A DNA stretch of 64,000 nt from Actinospica sp035712985 (lineage in GTDB: Bacteria > Actinomycetota > Actinomycetes > Streptomycetales > Catenulisporaceae), in contig DASTAE010000369.1 of the NCBI GenBank assembly GCA_035712985.1, positions 1 to 64,000 of the forward strand. The letters are read 5' to 3'. This document shows positions 9,000 to 17,320 of the stretch, piece by piece. Positions within the stretch are counted from its first letter, which is position 1, and the number at the start of each line of letters is the position of its first letter. The notes beneath the pieces are model-generated. The model searched no databases, was not told the DNA's origin, and was given only the letters and a program-made list of their open reading frames with translations. The position numbers were made by a program, and so were the translations under genes.

Positions 9000-11129
9000 T
9001 CAGAAGCGGAGCCCCGCTCCCAAAGCCTGCTCCGTCCAGATCGTCTTCCCGGTCAGCGTGTGCCGGGTGCCCCACTTCGTCGTGAGCTGGGCTACCAGCA
9101 TCAGGCCACGGCCGCCCTCGTCGAGGATGCGGGCTCGGCGCAGGTGGGGGGAGGTGGAGTTGCTGTCGGAGACCTCGCAGATCAGGGTTCGATCGTAGAT
9201 CAGGCGCAGTTGGATGGGCTCCATGCCGTAGCGGAGGGCGTTGGTGACCAGTTCGCTGACGACGAGCTCTGTGACGAAGGCGCAGTCTTCCAGGCCCCAT
9301 TCCTCCAGCTGGGCCGTGGCCAGCGCGCGGGCCTGGGATACGACCTGGTAGTCGGTCTCCAGGTCCCAGACCGCGACTCGGTCGGCGTGGAGGGCTCGGG
9401 TGCGGGCGAGGACGACGGCGACGTCGTCGGTGCGGTGCTCGGGGAGCATGGTGGCGAGGACGCGGTCGCAGCATTCGTTGATGTCGGTGTCAGGGCTCGA
9501 CTCTGCCAGCACCGTGCGCAGTTGGTCGATGCCCACGTCGGGGTCGTGGGCCGCGGCCTCGACCAGGCCGTCGGAGTAGAGGGCCAGCAGGCTTCCTTCG
9601 GGCAGCTCCAGCTCCAGGGCCTCGAAGGGGAGGCCGCCCACGCCGAGGATGGGGCCGACGCTGATGTCCAGCAGCTGCGTCGTGCCGTCGGGGAGCATGA
9701 GGACGGGGGGCGGGTGGCCGGCGCTCGCCGCCGTCAGGGTGCGGGAGACGGGGTCGTAGACGGCGTAGAGGCAGGTGGCGCCGGTCTCGCCGAGCCGGCC
9801 GTTGCGGTCGCCGGTCTCGCTGTCGCCGTTGAGGCGGATGACGAGGTCGTCCACGTGGGCCAGGAGCTCGTCCGGCGGCAGGTCCACGTCGGCGAGGGTC
9901 TGGACCGCGGTGCGCAGGCGGCCCATGGTGGCCGACGCCTGGATGCCGTGGCCGACCACGTCGCCGACCACCAGGCCCACTCTCGCGCCGGAGAGGGGGA
10001 TGACGTCGAACCAGTCGCCGCCCACGCCGGCCCGGGTGTCCGCGGGCTGATAGCGCGCGGCCACGTCCACCGCAGCCTGCTGCGACGGGCCGTGCGGGAG
10101 GAGGCTGGCCTGCAGAGCGAGCGCGGTGTTGCGTTCGCGGGTGTAGCGGCGGGCGTTGTCCACGCAGAGGGCGGCGCGGCCGGCCAGTTCCTTGGCGAGG
10201 GTGAAGTCGTCCTCGTTGAACTCGTCGGTGCGGGCCCGGAAGAGGACCGTCACGCCGAGGGTCGTGCCTCGGGCGATCAGCGGGACGGCCAGGACCGAGG
10301 TGACCCGGCCGCCCTCCGCGAGGAGCTTCGAGGCGCGTTCGGGGACCGCGGACATCCAGCGGTCGAAGTCGGGGTCGTCGGTGCCGCTGCTGAGGACGGC
10401 GTGGCCGGTGCTCACCGCGCGGGCCGGGGGCGAGAACGCGGGGTACGTGTCGGTGTCGCCCACGCCGACCACCGACAGGTCCTTCGCCGTCGAGAGGTGG
10501 GCGACGCGGCGCAGGACGAGGTCGGCCTCGGCGGCGGCCTCGGCGGGCTCCTCGCCGTTCAGGACCTCGTCGAAGAGGTCCACGCTCGCGAACTCGGCGA
10601 AGCGGGGGACGATCAGGTCCGTCAACTCCTCGGCGGTCCGCCGCAGGTCCAGGCTCTGGCCGAGCGCGACGGAGGCCTCGTCGAGCACGGCGAGGCGCTG
10701 CCTGGCCCAGTGCTGCTCGCTGCTGTCGAAGGCGGCCATCCCGACGCCGCTGACCTCGCCGGACTCCTCGAAGATGGGCCACAGTTCGAGATTCCAGGCG
10801 TGCTCGCGGATCCCGGAGGGCGCGCGGCTGTAGGTCTCGTAGTGCACCGGCTTTCCGGTCGCGACGACGTCCCGCAGTGCGATGAGGATGCCGTGTTGGC
10901 CCACGTCGTCGGGTACACCGTAGGGGAAGGGCCGGCCGGCCAGCGCCGACTCCTCGATGCCCATGACCTGGCAGGCCACCTCGTTCAGCCGCTGGTAGCG
11001 CTGCTCCGCGTCGAAGACGGACATGGAGAACGAGGCCTGCCGGAACGCCTGCTCCGCCAGCGCGCGCTTCTCGTCCCCGGGCGTGGCCTCCACGTGATCC
11101 AGTCTCACCCCGTTCGCCGGGGCGGACAA
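9000..11129 (-). CDS. PAS-GAF-SpoIIE phosphatase with C-terminal HATPase kinase domain
   Basis: A 709-residue cytoplasmic regulator combining sensing with both enzymes of an anti-sigma partner-switch. Domains: PAS (about 25-140), GAF (about 150-335), SpoIIE-type PP2C phosphatase (about 350-560; metal motifs GVGGDWFDV at 368-376 and GDVVGHG at 389-395), and an RsbW-like ATPase (about 580-705; ELVVSELVTNALRYG then DEGGRGL). Such proteins typically dephosphorylate an anti-sigma antagonist and may themselves phosphorylate it. The start is a TTG at 11129; an in-frame GTG at 11108 is an alternative. It follows the flavoprotein gene by 27 bp on the same strand and may be cotranscribed. No partner antagonist is encoded nearby. 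Confidence 0.88.
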   Translation of the reverse strand: MSAPANGVRLDHVEATPGDEKRALAEQAFRQASFSMSVFDAEQRYQRLNEVACQVMGIEESALAGRPFPYGVPDDVGQHGILIALRDVVATGKPVHYETYSRAPSGIREHAWNLELWPIFEESGEVSGVGMAAFDSSEQHWARQRLAVLDEASVALGQSLDLRRTAEELTDLIVPRFAEFASVDLFDEVLNGEEPAEAAAEADLVLRRVAHLSTAKDLSVVGVGDTDTYPAFSPPARAVSTGHAVLSSGTDDPDFDRWMSAVPERASKLLAEGGRVTSVLAVPLIARGTTLGVTVLFRARTDEFNEDDFTLAKELAGRAALCVDNARRYTRERNTALALQASLLPHGPSQQAAVDVAARYQPADTRAGVGGDWFDVIPLSGARVGLVVGDVVGHGIQASATMGRLRTAVQTLADVDLPPDELLAHVDDLVIRLNGDSETGDRNGRLGETGATCLYAVYDPVSRTLTAASAGHPPPVLMLPDGTTQLLDISVGPILGVGGLPFEALELELPEGSLLALYSDGLVEAAAHDPDVGIDQLRTVLAESSPDTDINECCDRVLATMLPEHRTDDVAVVLARTRALHADRVAVWDLETDYQVVSQARALATAQLEEWGLEDCAFVTELVVSELVTNALRYGMEPIQLRLIYDRTLICEVSDSNSTSPHLRRARILDEGGRGLMLVAQLTTKWGTRHTLTGKTIWTEQALGAGLRF

Positions 11130-11156
11130 CCTGGCGGGACCATGGCGGTAACGCGG

Positions 11157-12401
11157 CTAGAACAAACCATTGATGAAGGTGTTGCGGAACTTGCCGGCCG
11201 GATCGCGCCGCTCCAGCAGGCCGCGGAACGCGTCCGCCCGGGGATACGTGGCGAGCGCGGCGGCGGGGCCGCTGACGAAGAGCTTTCCCCAGTGCGGGCG
11301 GGCGCCGAGGGGGAGCAGCGCGTCCTCGACGGCGCCGAGCACGGGGGTGACGGCGGCGCGGTCGGGGAGCCAGGTGAAGTGCAGGGCGAAGCAGTCGCGC
11401 TCGTACGCGGGGCTGAGCCACAGGTCGTCGGCGGCGATGCTGCGGATCTCGGAGGTGAGCAGGACGGGGGCGATCCGCTCGCCCAGACGGCGCATCGCCT
11501 CGAAGGCCGAGCGGGCCTGGTCGCGGGGGACGAAGAACTCGGACTGGAGCTCGTCGCCCTTGCTCGGGGTGAACTCGGGGCGGAAGTGGGGCAGCCGCTC
11601 GAACCAGGGGCCTGGGACGCCGAGCTGCCCGGTGCAGGTCTCGGGGGGCATTCCGGGGACGGGGTGGAGCGGCTCGGCCGCCAGGGTGCCGCCGAGCCAC
11701 TTCTGTTGCGGGGCCTCGGCTTCGGCGCGGAGCTTGAGCCAGACCTTCGCGCGTTCCTCGGCCCACGTCGTGAAGGTGCTGACACTGTATCCGGAGGCGT
11801 AGACGTCCTCGTGGTTCTCGATGACCTCGTCGAGCAGGACGTCCTGGTACACGTACTGCGCGATGTCGAAGGTGGGCTGCACGTCCACTGTGAGGTGGGT
11901 GATGACGCCGAGCGCGCCGAGGCTCACGGGGATGCCGGGGAAGTCCTCGTCGACGCCGCGGGTGAGCTCTTCGAGGTCGCCGTCGGCGTTGACCAGGCGG
12001 GCGGCGCGGATGAGGGCGGCCAGGTTCCGGTTCCCGTCGCCGGAGCCGTGGGTGGCGGTCGCGCAGGCGCCGGCGAGGGAGATGTGCGGCAGCGAGGGCA
12101 GATTGGCGAGGGCGTAGCCGGCAGCGTGCAGGCGCGCGGAGATCTCGGCCAGGCGCATTCCGGCGGCCACGGTGGCGGTGCCCGCCGCGGCGTCGATCTC
12201 GAGCTCCGCCGGCATGTCCGCGAGCAGCACGAGGTCGCCCTCGGTGTCGGCGATGCGGTTGAAGGAGTGGCCGGTGCCGAGCACGCCGACCGCCGCCGCC
12301 CCGGCCACGATGCCCCGCAGTTCGTCGAGCGAGGTGGGCCGGTGCGCGCGGGCCGCGCGGAACTCGACGTTGCGGGCCCAGTTGCGGACTGCTTCGGTCA
12401 T
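11157..12401 (-). CDS. aldO: Alditol oxidase-like FAD-dependent oxidoreductase (VAO family)
   Basis: A 414-residue flavoprotein resembling Streptomyces alditol oxidase: N-terminal FAD domain with GTGHSFN (His45 in the position of the covalent FAD-linking His), the SLPHISLAGA segment, a GSG loop, and the C-terminal HWGKLF and ALO-type end. Expected reaction: O2-dependent oxidation of sugar alcohols such as xylitol, sorbitol or arabitol to the aldose plus H2O2. Alternatives are gulono- or arabinono-lactone oxidase, which share the architecture. A LacI-type operator lies about 30 bp upstream and matches sites near the arabinofuranosidase gene at 59463-62111, suggesting control by a sugar. It is divergent from the mycothiol dehydrogenase gene. 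Confidence 0.8.
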   Translation of the reverse strand: MTEAVRNWARNVEFRAARAHRPTSLDELRGIVAGAAAVGVLGTGHSFNRIADTEGDLVLLADMPAELEIDAAAGTATVAAGMRLAEISARLHAAGYALANLPSLPHISLAGACATATHGSGDGNRNLAALIRAARLVNADGDLEELTRGVDEDFPGIPVSLGALGVITHLTVDVQPTFDIAQYVYQDVLLDEVIENHEDVYASGYSVSTFTTWAEERAKVWLKLRAEAEAPQQKWLGGTLAAEPLHPVPGMPPETCTGQLGVPGPWFERLPHFRPEFTPSKGDELQSEFFVPRDQARSAFEAMRRLGERIAPVLLTSEIRSIAADDLWLSPAYERDCFALHFTWLPDRAAVTPVLGAVEDALLPLGARPHWGKLFVSGPAAALATYPRADAFRGLLERRDPAGKFRNTFINGLF

Positions 12402-12431
12402 CGTTCGGAGCCTCCAGCGCGCCGATCAAGG

Positions 12432-12445
12432 TGTGAGCGCTAACA
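12432..12445 (-). promoter_or_regulatory. LacI-type operator upstream of the alditol oxidase gene
   Basis: TGTGAGCGCTAACA, a 14-bp palindrome with 12 of 14 symmetric positions centred on AGCGCT, typical of LacI-family sites. It lies 31 bp before the gene at 11157-12401 and differs by one base from each of two sites upstream of the GH51 gene. Confidence 0.55.
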
Positions 12446-12546
12446 ACATAGCGTGCCCGGCGCCGCTTGAATATTCCGGTCGGATCGCGGGCAGCGAAGC
12501 ACTAGGGAGCCCGGCCGTCCGGCGGGGTCCGGAAGGGAGCGCTGCA

Positions 12547-13632
12547 ATGGCGCAGCAGGTCCAAGCCGTCATCGCCCGGGCCAAGGGCGAGCCGGTCCGC
12601 ATCGAGACGATCACCGTGCCGGACCCCGGCCCCGGCGAGGCGGTGGTCAAGGTGAGCACCTGCGGCGTGTGCCACACCGACCTGCACTACCGCGAGGGCG
12701 GGATCAGCGACGACTTCCCGTTCCTGCTCGGCCACGAGGCCGCCGGGACCGTCGAGGCGGTCGGCCCCGGGGTCACCGACGTCGCTCCCGGCGACTTCGT
12801 GATCCTGAACTGGCGCGCGGTCTGCGGCCAGTGCCGCGCGTGCCGCCGGGGACGGCCCTGGTACTGCTTCAACACCTTCAACGCCGAGCAGAGGATGACG
12901 CTCGAGGACGGCACCGAGCTCAGCCCCGCGCTCGGAATCGGTGCGTTCGCGGACAAGACCCTCGTCGCCGCCGGTCAGGCCACGAAGGTCGACCCCCGGG
13001 CGCGGCCCGAGGCCGCCGGACTGCTCGGCTGCGGCGTCATGGCCGGCCTCGGCGCCGCGCTGAACACCGGTAACGTCGGCCGCGGCGACACCGTGGCGGT
13101 CATCGGCTGCGGCGGGGTGGGCACGGCGGCCGTCGTCGGGTCACGGCTCGGCGGCGCGGCCCGGATCATCGCCGTCGACATCGACGACCGGAAGCTCGAC
13201 CAGGCCGCGAAGCTCGGCGCCACGCACACGGTCAACTCGCGCGAGGCCGACCCGGTCGAGGCGATCCGCGAGCTCACCGGCGGCTTCGGCGCCGACCTGG
13301 TGATCGACGCCGTCGGCCGCCCCGAGACCTATCGGCAGGCCTTCTACGCGCGCGATCTGGCCGGGACCGTCGTGCTGGTGGGCGTGCCGACGCCGGAGAT
13401 GCGCCTCGAACTGCCGCTGCTGGACGTCTTCGGCCGCGGCGGCGCGCTCAAATCCTCCTGGTACGGCGACTGCCTGCCGTCCCGCGACTTCCCGATGCTG
13501 ATCGACCTCTACCTGCAGGGCCGGCTCGACCTCGACGCGTTCGTCTCGGAGACCATCCCGCTCACGGACATCGAGGGCGCGTTCAGCCGGATGCGGGACG
13601 GCGACGTGCTGCGGTCGGTGGTCGAACTCTGA
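12547..13632 (+). CDS. mscR: S-(hydroxymethyl)mycothiol dehydrogenase
   Basis: A 361-residue zinc-dependent, NAD-linked alcohol dehydrogenase. It oxidises the formaldehyde-mycothiol adduct and family members also reduce S-nitrosomycothiol. Catalytic zinc ligands sit in CGVCH (Cys39) and LGHE (His63); structural zinc cysteines are at 93, 96, 99 and 107; the dinucleotide site is GCGGVG. The motifs NWRAVCGQC, CFNTFNAEQ and LKSSWYGDC are characteristic of the mycothiol-dependent group. ATG at 12547 follows a GGAAGGGAG ribosome site. The metallo-hydrolase gene often found after it is missing here. Confidence 0.93.
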   Translation: MAQQVQAVIARAKGEPVRIETITVPDPGPGEAVVKVSTCGVCHTDLHYREGGISDDFPFLLGHEAAGTVEAVGPGVTDVAPGDFVILNWRAVCGQCRACRRGRPWYCFNTFNAEQRMTLEDGTELSPALGIGAFADKTLVAAGQATKVDPRARPEAAGLLGCGVMAGLGAALNTGNVGRGDTVAVIGCGGVGTAAVVGSRLGGAARIIAVDIDDRKLDQAAKLGATHTVNSREADPVEAIRELTGGFGADLVIDAVGRPETYRQAFYARDLAGTVVLVGVPTPEMRLELPLLDVFGRGGALKSSWYGDCLPSRDFPMLIDLYLQGRLDLDAFVSETIPLTDIEGAFSRMRDGDVLRSVVEL

Positions 13633-13633
13633 T

Positions 13634-13672
13634 CGGATACTGATCCGCAGACCGGCCGGACGCGGCCCGGTC
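13634..13672. terminator. Tandem small hairpins between convergent mscR and psuG
   Basis: CGGAT-ACTG-ATCCG at 13634-13647 is followed by GACCGG (13650-13655) pairing with CCGGTC (13667-13672), which overlaps the psuG stop. Both lie in the 38-bp convergent gap. Stems are short and lack T tracts, so this is a moderate candidate. Confidence 0.4.
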
Positions 13673-14600
13673 AGAGCGCGGCGTACGCGACGGCGATCGC
13701 CGCGCCGAGGCGGGCGTTGTTCTTGACGAGGGCGATGTTGGCGCGCAGGCTCTCGCCGCCGGTGATCTCCACGATGCGGCCGAGCAGGAAGGGCGTGGCC
13801 TCCTTGCCCTTGACGCCCTTCGCGTCCATGTCGGCGAGCGCCTGCTCGATGATCGAGTCGATCCGCTCGGCCGGGACCTCGTCCGCCTCCGGGATCGGGT
13901 TCGCGATGTTCAGGCCGCCGCGGATACCGAGATCCCACTTCGTGCGCATGATCGCGGCGAGCTCGGCCGGCGAGTCGGAGCGCATCGGGGACGCGAAGCC
14001 GCTGTGCCGGGAGAAGAACGCGGGGAACTCGTCCGTGCCGTAGCCGATCACCGGGACGCCGAGAGTCTCCATCGTCTCCAGGGTGAGTCCGATGTCGAGG
14101 ATGCTCTTCACGCCCGCGCTGATCACGGCCACGTCGGTCTGCGCCAGCTCGGTCAGGTCGGCGCTCACGTCGAAGCTCTGCTGCGCGCCGCGGTGCACGC
14201 CGCCGAGGCCGCCGGTCACGAACGTGCGGATGCCCGCGAGCGCGGCCAGCCGCATCGTGGCGGCCACGGTGGTGGCGCCGTGCTCGCCGCGCGCGATCAC
14301 GTAGGGCAGGTCGCGCAGGCTGACCTTGGTCACGTCCGGGTCGGTGGCGAGCAGTTCGAGGTCCTCGGGCGTGAGGCCCACCCGCGGGCGCCCGCCGAGC
14401 ACGGCGATCGTGGCCGGGATCGCGCCGTGGTCGCGGATGATCTGCTCGACCTCGGTCGCCATCGCGACGTTCTGCGGATACGGCATGCCGTGGCTGATGA
14501 TCGTGCTCTCCAGCGCCACGACCGGCCGGCCCTCGGCGAGCGCGCCGCGCACCTCGTCGGTCAGCGTGAGGGCGTGGTGCGGGGTGTCAGGGTTCGACAT
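13671..14600 (-). CDS. psuG: Pseudouridine-5'-phosphate glycosidase
   Basis: A 309-residue enzyme that cleaves the C-C glycosidic bond of pseudouridine 5'-phosphate to uracil and ribose 5-phosphate. Family motifs are clear: VVALESTIISHGMPYP near residue 30, with the conserved Glu, VTKVSLRDLP with a Lys, TFVTGGLGGVHRGA, and the Lys-containing SAGVKSILDIG; GGLNIANPIPE is also diagnostic. It overlaps the upstream kinase gene by 14 bp, making a psuK-psuG catabolic operon. Confidence 0.95.
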   Translation of the reverse strand: MSNPDTPHHALTLTDEVRGALAEGRPVVALESTIISHGMPYPQNVAMATEVEQIIRDHGAIPATIAVLGGRPRVGLTPEDLELLATDPDVTKVSLRDLPYVIARGEHGATTVAATMRLAALAGIRTFVTGGLGGVHRGAQQSFDVSADLTELAQTDVAVISAGVKSILDIGLTLETMETLGVPVIGYGTDEFPAFFSRHSGFASPMRSDSPAELAAIMRTKWDLGIRGGLNIANPIPEADEVPAERIDSIIEQALADMDAKGVKGKEATPFLLGRIVEITGGESLRANIALVKNNARLGAAIAVAYAAL

Positions 14601-15696
14601 TCTGGGTCCTTTCCTCGAGCAGGCGCTCGGTCAGATCCGGCCGGACGGTGTGCTCGCTCTCCAGCGTGAGCGCGGCTGCCGCGTGTCCGTAGCGTGCGGC
14701 GGCGACGGGGGAGTGCTCGGCCAGCAGGGCGTGCGCGAAGGCCGCGAGCATCGCGTCTCCGGCGCCGGTCACGTCGGCCACCTCGACCTGCTCTGCGGTC
14801 AATGCATGGATCTCACCCTGCGAGCTCAGCAGGCTGCCTTGCGCGCCGAGCCGGATCCACACGTGCCGCACGCCGCGCTCGTGCAGCACCTCGGCCGCGT
14901 CGGCGAGCGCCTCCTCGGCGACAGAGTCCTGATCCGTCAGCGCCGCGAGCTCGTCGCGGTTCGGGGTGAGGGCGAAGATCGGCCGGTCGGCGCGCAGCAG
15001 CGGGGCCAGCCGCGCGGCCTTCGGGACGCTCACCGGATCGATGACCACGCGCACGTCGGCGCCGCGGGCCAGGTCGAGCAGGTGGGCGGTGGTCGCGGCG
15101 GGCAGGTTGCCGTCCAGGACGAGCATCGCGGCGTGCGTGATCAGCTCGCGGGCCGACTGCAGGTGCTCGGGCCGCAGGTCGTCGGTCGCGGTCATGTCGG
15201 CGACGGCCAGCAGCAACTCGCCGTCCGTGTCGAGCAGGGCCGTGTAGCTGCCGGTGGGGTGCGCGCTGCGGTGCACGTGGTCGAGCAGCACGCCCGCGTC
15301 CCGCGTGTCCGCGAGCAGGCGCTCGCCGTGCGGATCGCGGCCGAGGGCGGCGATCAGGTGCGTCGGGGTGCCGAGGCGCGCCAGGTTCTCGGCGATGTTG
15401 CGGCCCACGCCGCCGGGCGTCGTGGAGGTGTGGCCCGGATTGCTGGTCCGCGCGATCGCGGCCGCGCTGCTGCGGGCCTTGATATCGACGTTCGCTCCGC
15501 CGACCACGACCACCGGCGGCTGCGAGCTGAGGATGTATCCGCGCCCGAGGATCACGCCCTTGCGCCCGAGGTTCGACAGGTGCACGTTCACGGCCGCGCG
15601 GCTGCTGCCGACGCGGTCGGCGATCTCCGCGGGCCCGATCAGCGGCTCGCGGCGCAGCAGCTCCACGATCTCCCGCTCGCGCTCGGTCAGTCCCAT
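14587..15696 (-). CDS. psuK: Pseudouridine kinase with N-terminal winged helix (PfkB family)
   Basis: A 369-residue fusion. Residues 1-58 are a winged helix-turn-helix (EREREIVELLRREP, then SSRAAVNVHLSNLGRKG), followed by a ribokinase/PfkB domain (VVVGGANVDIKA near 63, TPGGVGRN, and the catalytic DVTGAGDAMLAA near 310). It phosphorylates pseudouridine for PsuG. The HTH-PfkB arrangement is known in YeiC/YeiI-type kinases and suggests self-regulation. There is no Shine-Dalgarno sequence; the promoter spacing points to a leaderless transcript. It is divergent from the des operon across 107 bp. Confidence 0.92.
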   Translation of the reverse strand: MGLTEREREIVELLRREPLIGPAEIADRVGSSRAAVNVHLSNLGRKGVILGRGYILSSQPPVVVVGGANVDIKARSSAAAIARTSNPGHTSTTPGGVGRNIAENLARLGTPTHLIAALGRDPHGERLLADTRDAGVLLDHVHRSAHPTGSYTALLDTDGELLLAVADMTATDDLRPEHLQSARELITHAAMLVLDGNLPAATTAHLLDLARGADVRVVIDPVSVPKAARLAPLLRADRPIFALTPNRDELAALTDQDSVAEEALADAAEVLHERGVRHVWIRLGAQGSLLSSQGEIHALTAEQVEVADVTGAGDAMLAAFAHALLAEHSPVAAARYGHAAAALTLESEHTVRPDLTERLLEERTQNVEP

Positions 15697-15703
15697 GCTT
15701 AGA

Positions 15704-15733
15704 AGACTAAAGGTTCTTTTGAAAACTAAGCAA
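15704..15733 (-). promoter_or_regulatory. psuK promoter, leaderless type
   Basis: On the minus strand TTGCTT (plus 15728-15733) and TAGTCT (plus 15704-15709) are separated by 18 bp. The -10 ends 7 nt before the ATG at 15696. Imperfect direct repeats CTTAGTTTTC and CTTTAGTCTTC overlap the two boxes and could bind PsuK's own winged helix. Confidence 0.45.
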
Positions 15734-15756
15734 GGGGGTGGGCCTACCTGATTCGG

Positions 15757-15775
15757 TTAGGTTAGGCTAACCTAA
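15757..15775 (+). promoter_or_regulatory. Iron box (DmdR1/IdeR operator) of the des operon
   Basis: TTAGGTTAGGCTAACCTAA is a perfect 19-bp palindrome identical to the consensus for DtxR-family iron repressors of actinobacteria. It contains a -10-like TAGGCT and lies 28 bp before desA, so Fe(II)-loaded repressor would block transcription. The divergent psuK promoter starts only 24 bp away. Confidence 0.95.
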
Positions 15776-15803
15776 CTTCTGTCCGAACGATCAAGGAGGA
15801 CAG

Positions 15804-17291
15804 TTGCCTGATTCCCCGCTGCTCGCCGCCGATACCGCCGCCGACTACCGTTTCTGGGTCGACGCGGGCGCCGAGCGGGTCGCCGCCCGCGTCGCCGCCG
15901 CGACCGGACCGTCCACCGGCGCGACCCCCGCCGAGCTCGCCCCCGTCGTCGACGCGATCGACCTCGACCGTCCGCTCGGCGACGCGGCGGCCGCCCTCGA
16001 CGAGCTCGACCGCGTCTACCTGCGCGACGCCGTCTACTTCCACCACCCGCGCTACCTGGCCCACCTCAACTGCCCGGTCGCCATCCCCGCGCTGCTCGGC
16101 GAGACCGTGCTGAGCGGCGTGAACTCCTCGCTCGACACCTGGGACCAGAGTGCGGGCGGCACGCTGATCGAGCGGCGGCTGATCGACTGGACCGCGCGCC
16201 GGATCGGCTTCGGCGACGACGCCGACGGTGTGTTCACCAGCGGCGGGACGCAGTCGAATCTGCAGGGCCTGCTGCTCGCCCGCGACGAGGCCGTGCGCCG
16301 CGCGGGCGGACCCGCTGCCGCCGTCCATCCGCGGCTGCGCATCCTGGCCTCCGCGTGCTCGCACTTCAGTGTCGTGAAGGCGGCCCGGCTGTTGGGGCTA
16401 GGCGACGAGGCGGTCGTTTCCGTGCCCTGCGATCAGTTGCGGCAGATGCGCACACCGGTGCTCGCCGGCCGGCTCGCGCAGCTCAGGCGCGAGGGCCGGA
16501 TTCCGATGGCCGTCGTGGCCACCGCCGGGACCACCGACTTCGGCAGCATCGACCCGCTGCCCGCGATCTCAGGGCTCTGCGCGTCAGCCGGCGTCTGGCT
16601 GCACGTGGACGCGGCGTACGGCTGCGGGCTGCTCGCCTCGACCCGGCGCCGGCACCTGCTCGCCGGGATCGAGTACGCCGACTCGGTGACCGTGGACTAC
16701 CACAAGTCCTTCTTCCAGCCGGTCAGCTCCAGCGCGCTCCTCGTCCGCGATCACAGGACCCTGCGCCACGTCACGTACCACGCGGACTACCTCAACCCCG
16801 AGGCCGCGGCCGAGCGGAGCATCCCGAACCAGGTCGACAAGAGCCTGCAGACCACGCGGCGGTTCGACGCGCTCAAGCTCTGGCTCACGCTGCGGGTGAT
16901 GGGCGCGGACGGCGTCGGCGAGCTCTTCGACCAGATCGTCGACCTGGCCGCCGCGGCCTGGAACGTCCTCGACGCCGACCCGCGCTTCGAGGTGGTCGTC
17001 CGGCCGCGGCTGAGCACGCTCGTCTTCCGCTACCGCCCTGACGAGGGCACCGCGATTCCGGCGGAACTCTGCGACCGCGCCAACCGGCACGCGCGCGAGG
17101 CGCTCGCCGCCTCCGGCGCCGCGATGGTCGCCGGCACGGTCGTCGACGGACGGCATCACCTGAAGTTCACGCTGCTCAACCCGCGGACCACGCTCGCGGA
17201 CATCACCACGGTCCTCGACCTGCTCGCCGGACACGCCGAAGCCCTGCTCCGCGAACACTCCGGAGCCGTCCCCGAGCCCGCGTACGCCTGA
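15804..17291 (+). CDS. desA: Lysine decarboxylase of desferrioxamine biosynthesis
   Basis: A 495-residue PLP enzyme of the group II (DDC/GAD) decarboxylases that makes cadaverine from L-lysine. PLP motifs: HVDAAYG at 267-273 and Schiff-base Lys301 in VDYHKSFFQP; TSGGTQSNLQG precedes them. The start is TTG at 15804, fixed by AAGGAGGA six bases upstream. It is the first gene of an iron-box-controlled operon, followed 29 bp later by desB. A diaminobutyrate decarboxylase would look similar, but the des context decides the call. Confidence 0.94.
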   Translation: MPDSPLLAADTAADYRFWVDAGAERVAARVAAATGPSTGATPAELAPVVDAIDLDRPLGDAAAALDELDRVYLRDAVYFHHPRYLAHLNCPVAIPALLGETVLSGVNSSLDTWDQSAGGTLIERRLIDWTARRIGFGDDADGVFTSGGTQSNLQGLLLARDEAVRRAGGPAAAVHPRLRILASACSHFSVVKAARLLGLGDEAVVSVPCDQLRQMRTPVLAGRLAQLRREGRIPMAVVATAGTTDFGSIDPLPAISGLCASAGVWLHVDAAYGCGLLASTRRRHLLAGIEYADSVTVDYHKSFFQPVSSSALLVRDHRTLRHVTYHADYLNPEAAAERSIPNQVDKSLQTTRRFDALKLWLTLRVMGADGVGELFDQIVDLAAAAWNVLDADPRFEVVVRPRLSTLVFRYRPDEGTAIPAELCDRANRHAREALAASGAAMVAGTVVDGRHHLKFTLLNPRTTLADITTVLDLLAGHAEALLREHSGAVPEPAYA

Positions 17292-17320
17292 AAACCCCGA
17301 TCAGGAGCCCACAGCCCCTC

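Noticed and set aside
9490..12429. A 979-codon minus-strand frame across the SpoIIE and alditol oxidase genes
   Set aside because: It spans two well-supported genes in another frame, is dominated by Arg/Pro/Gly, and has no ribosome site or domain.
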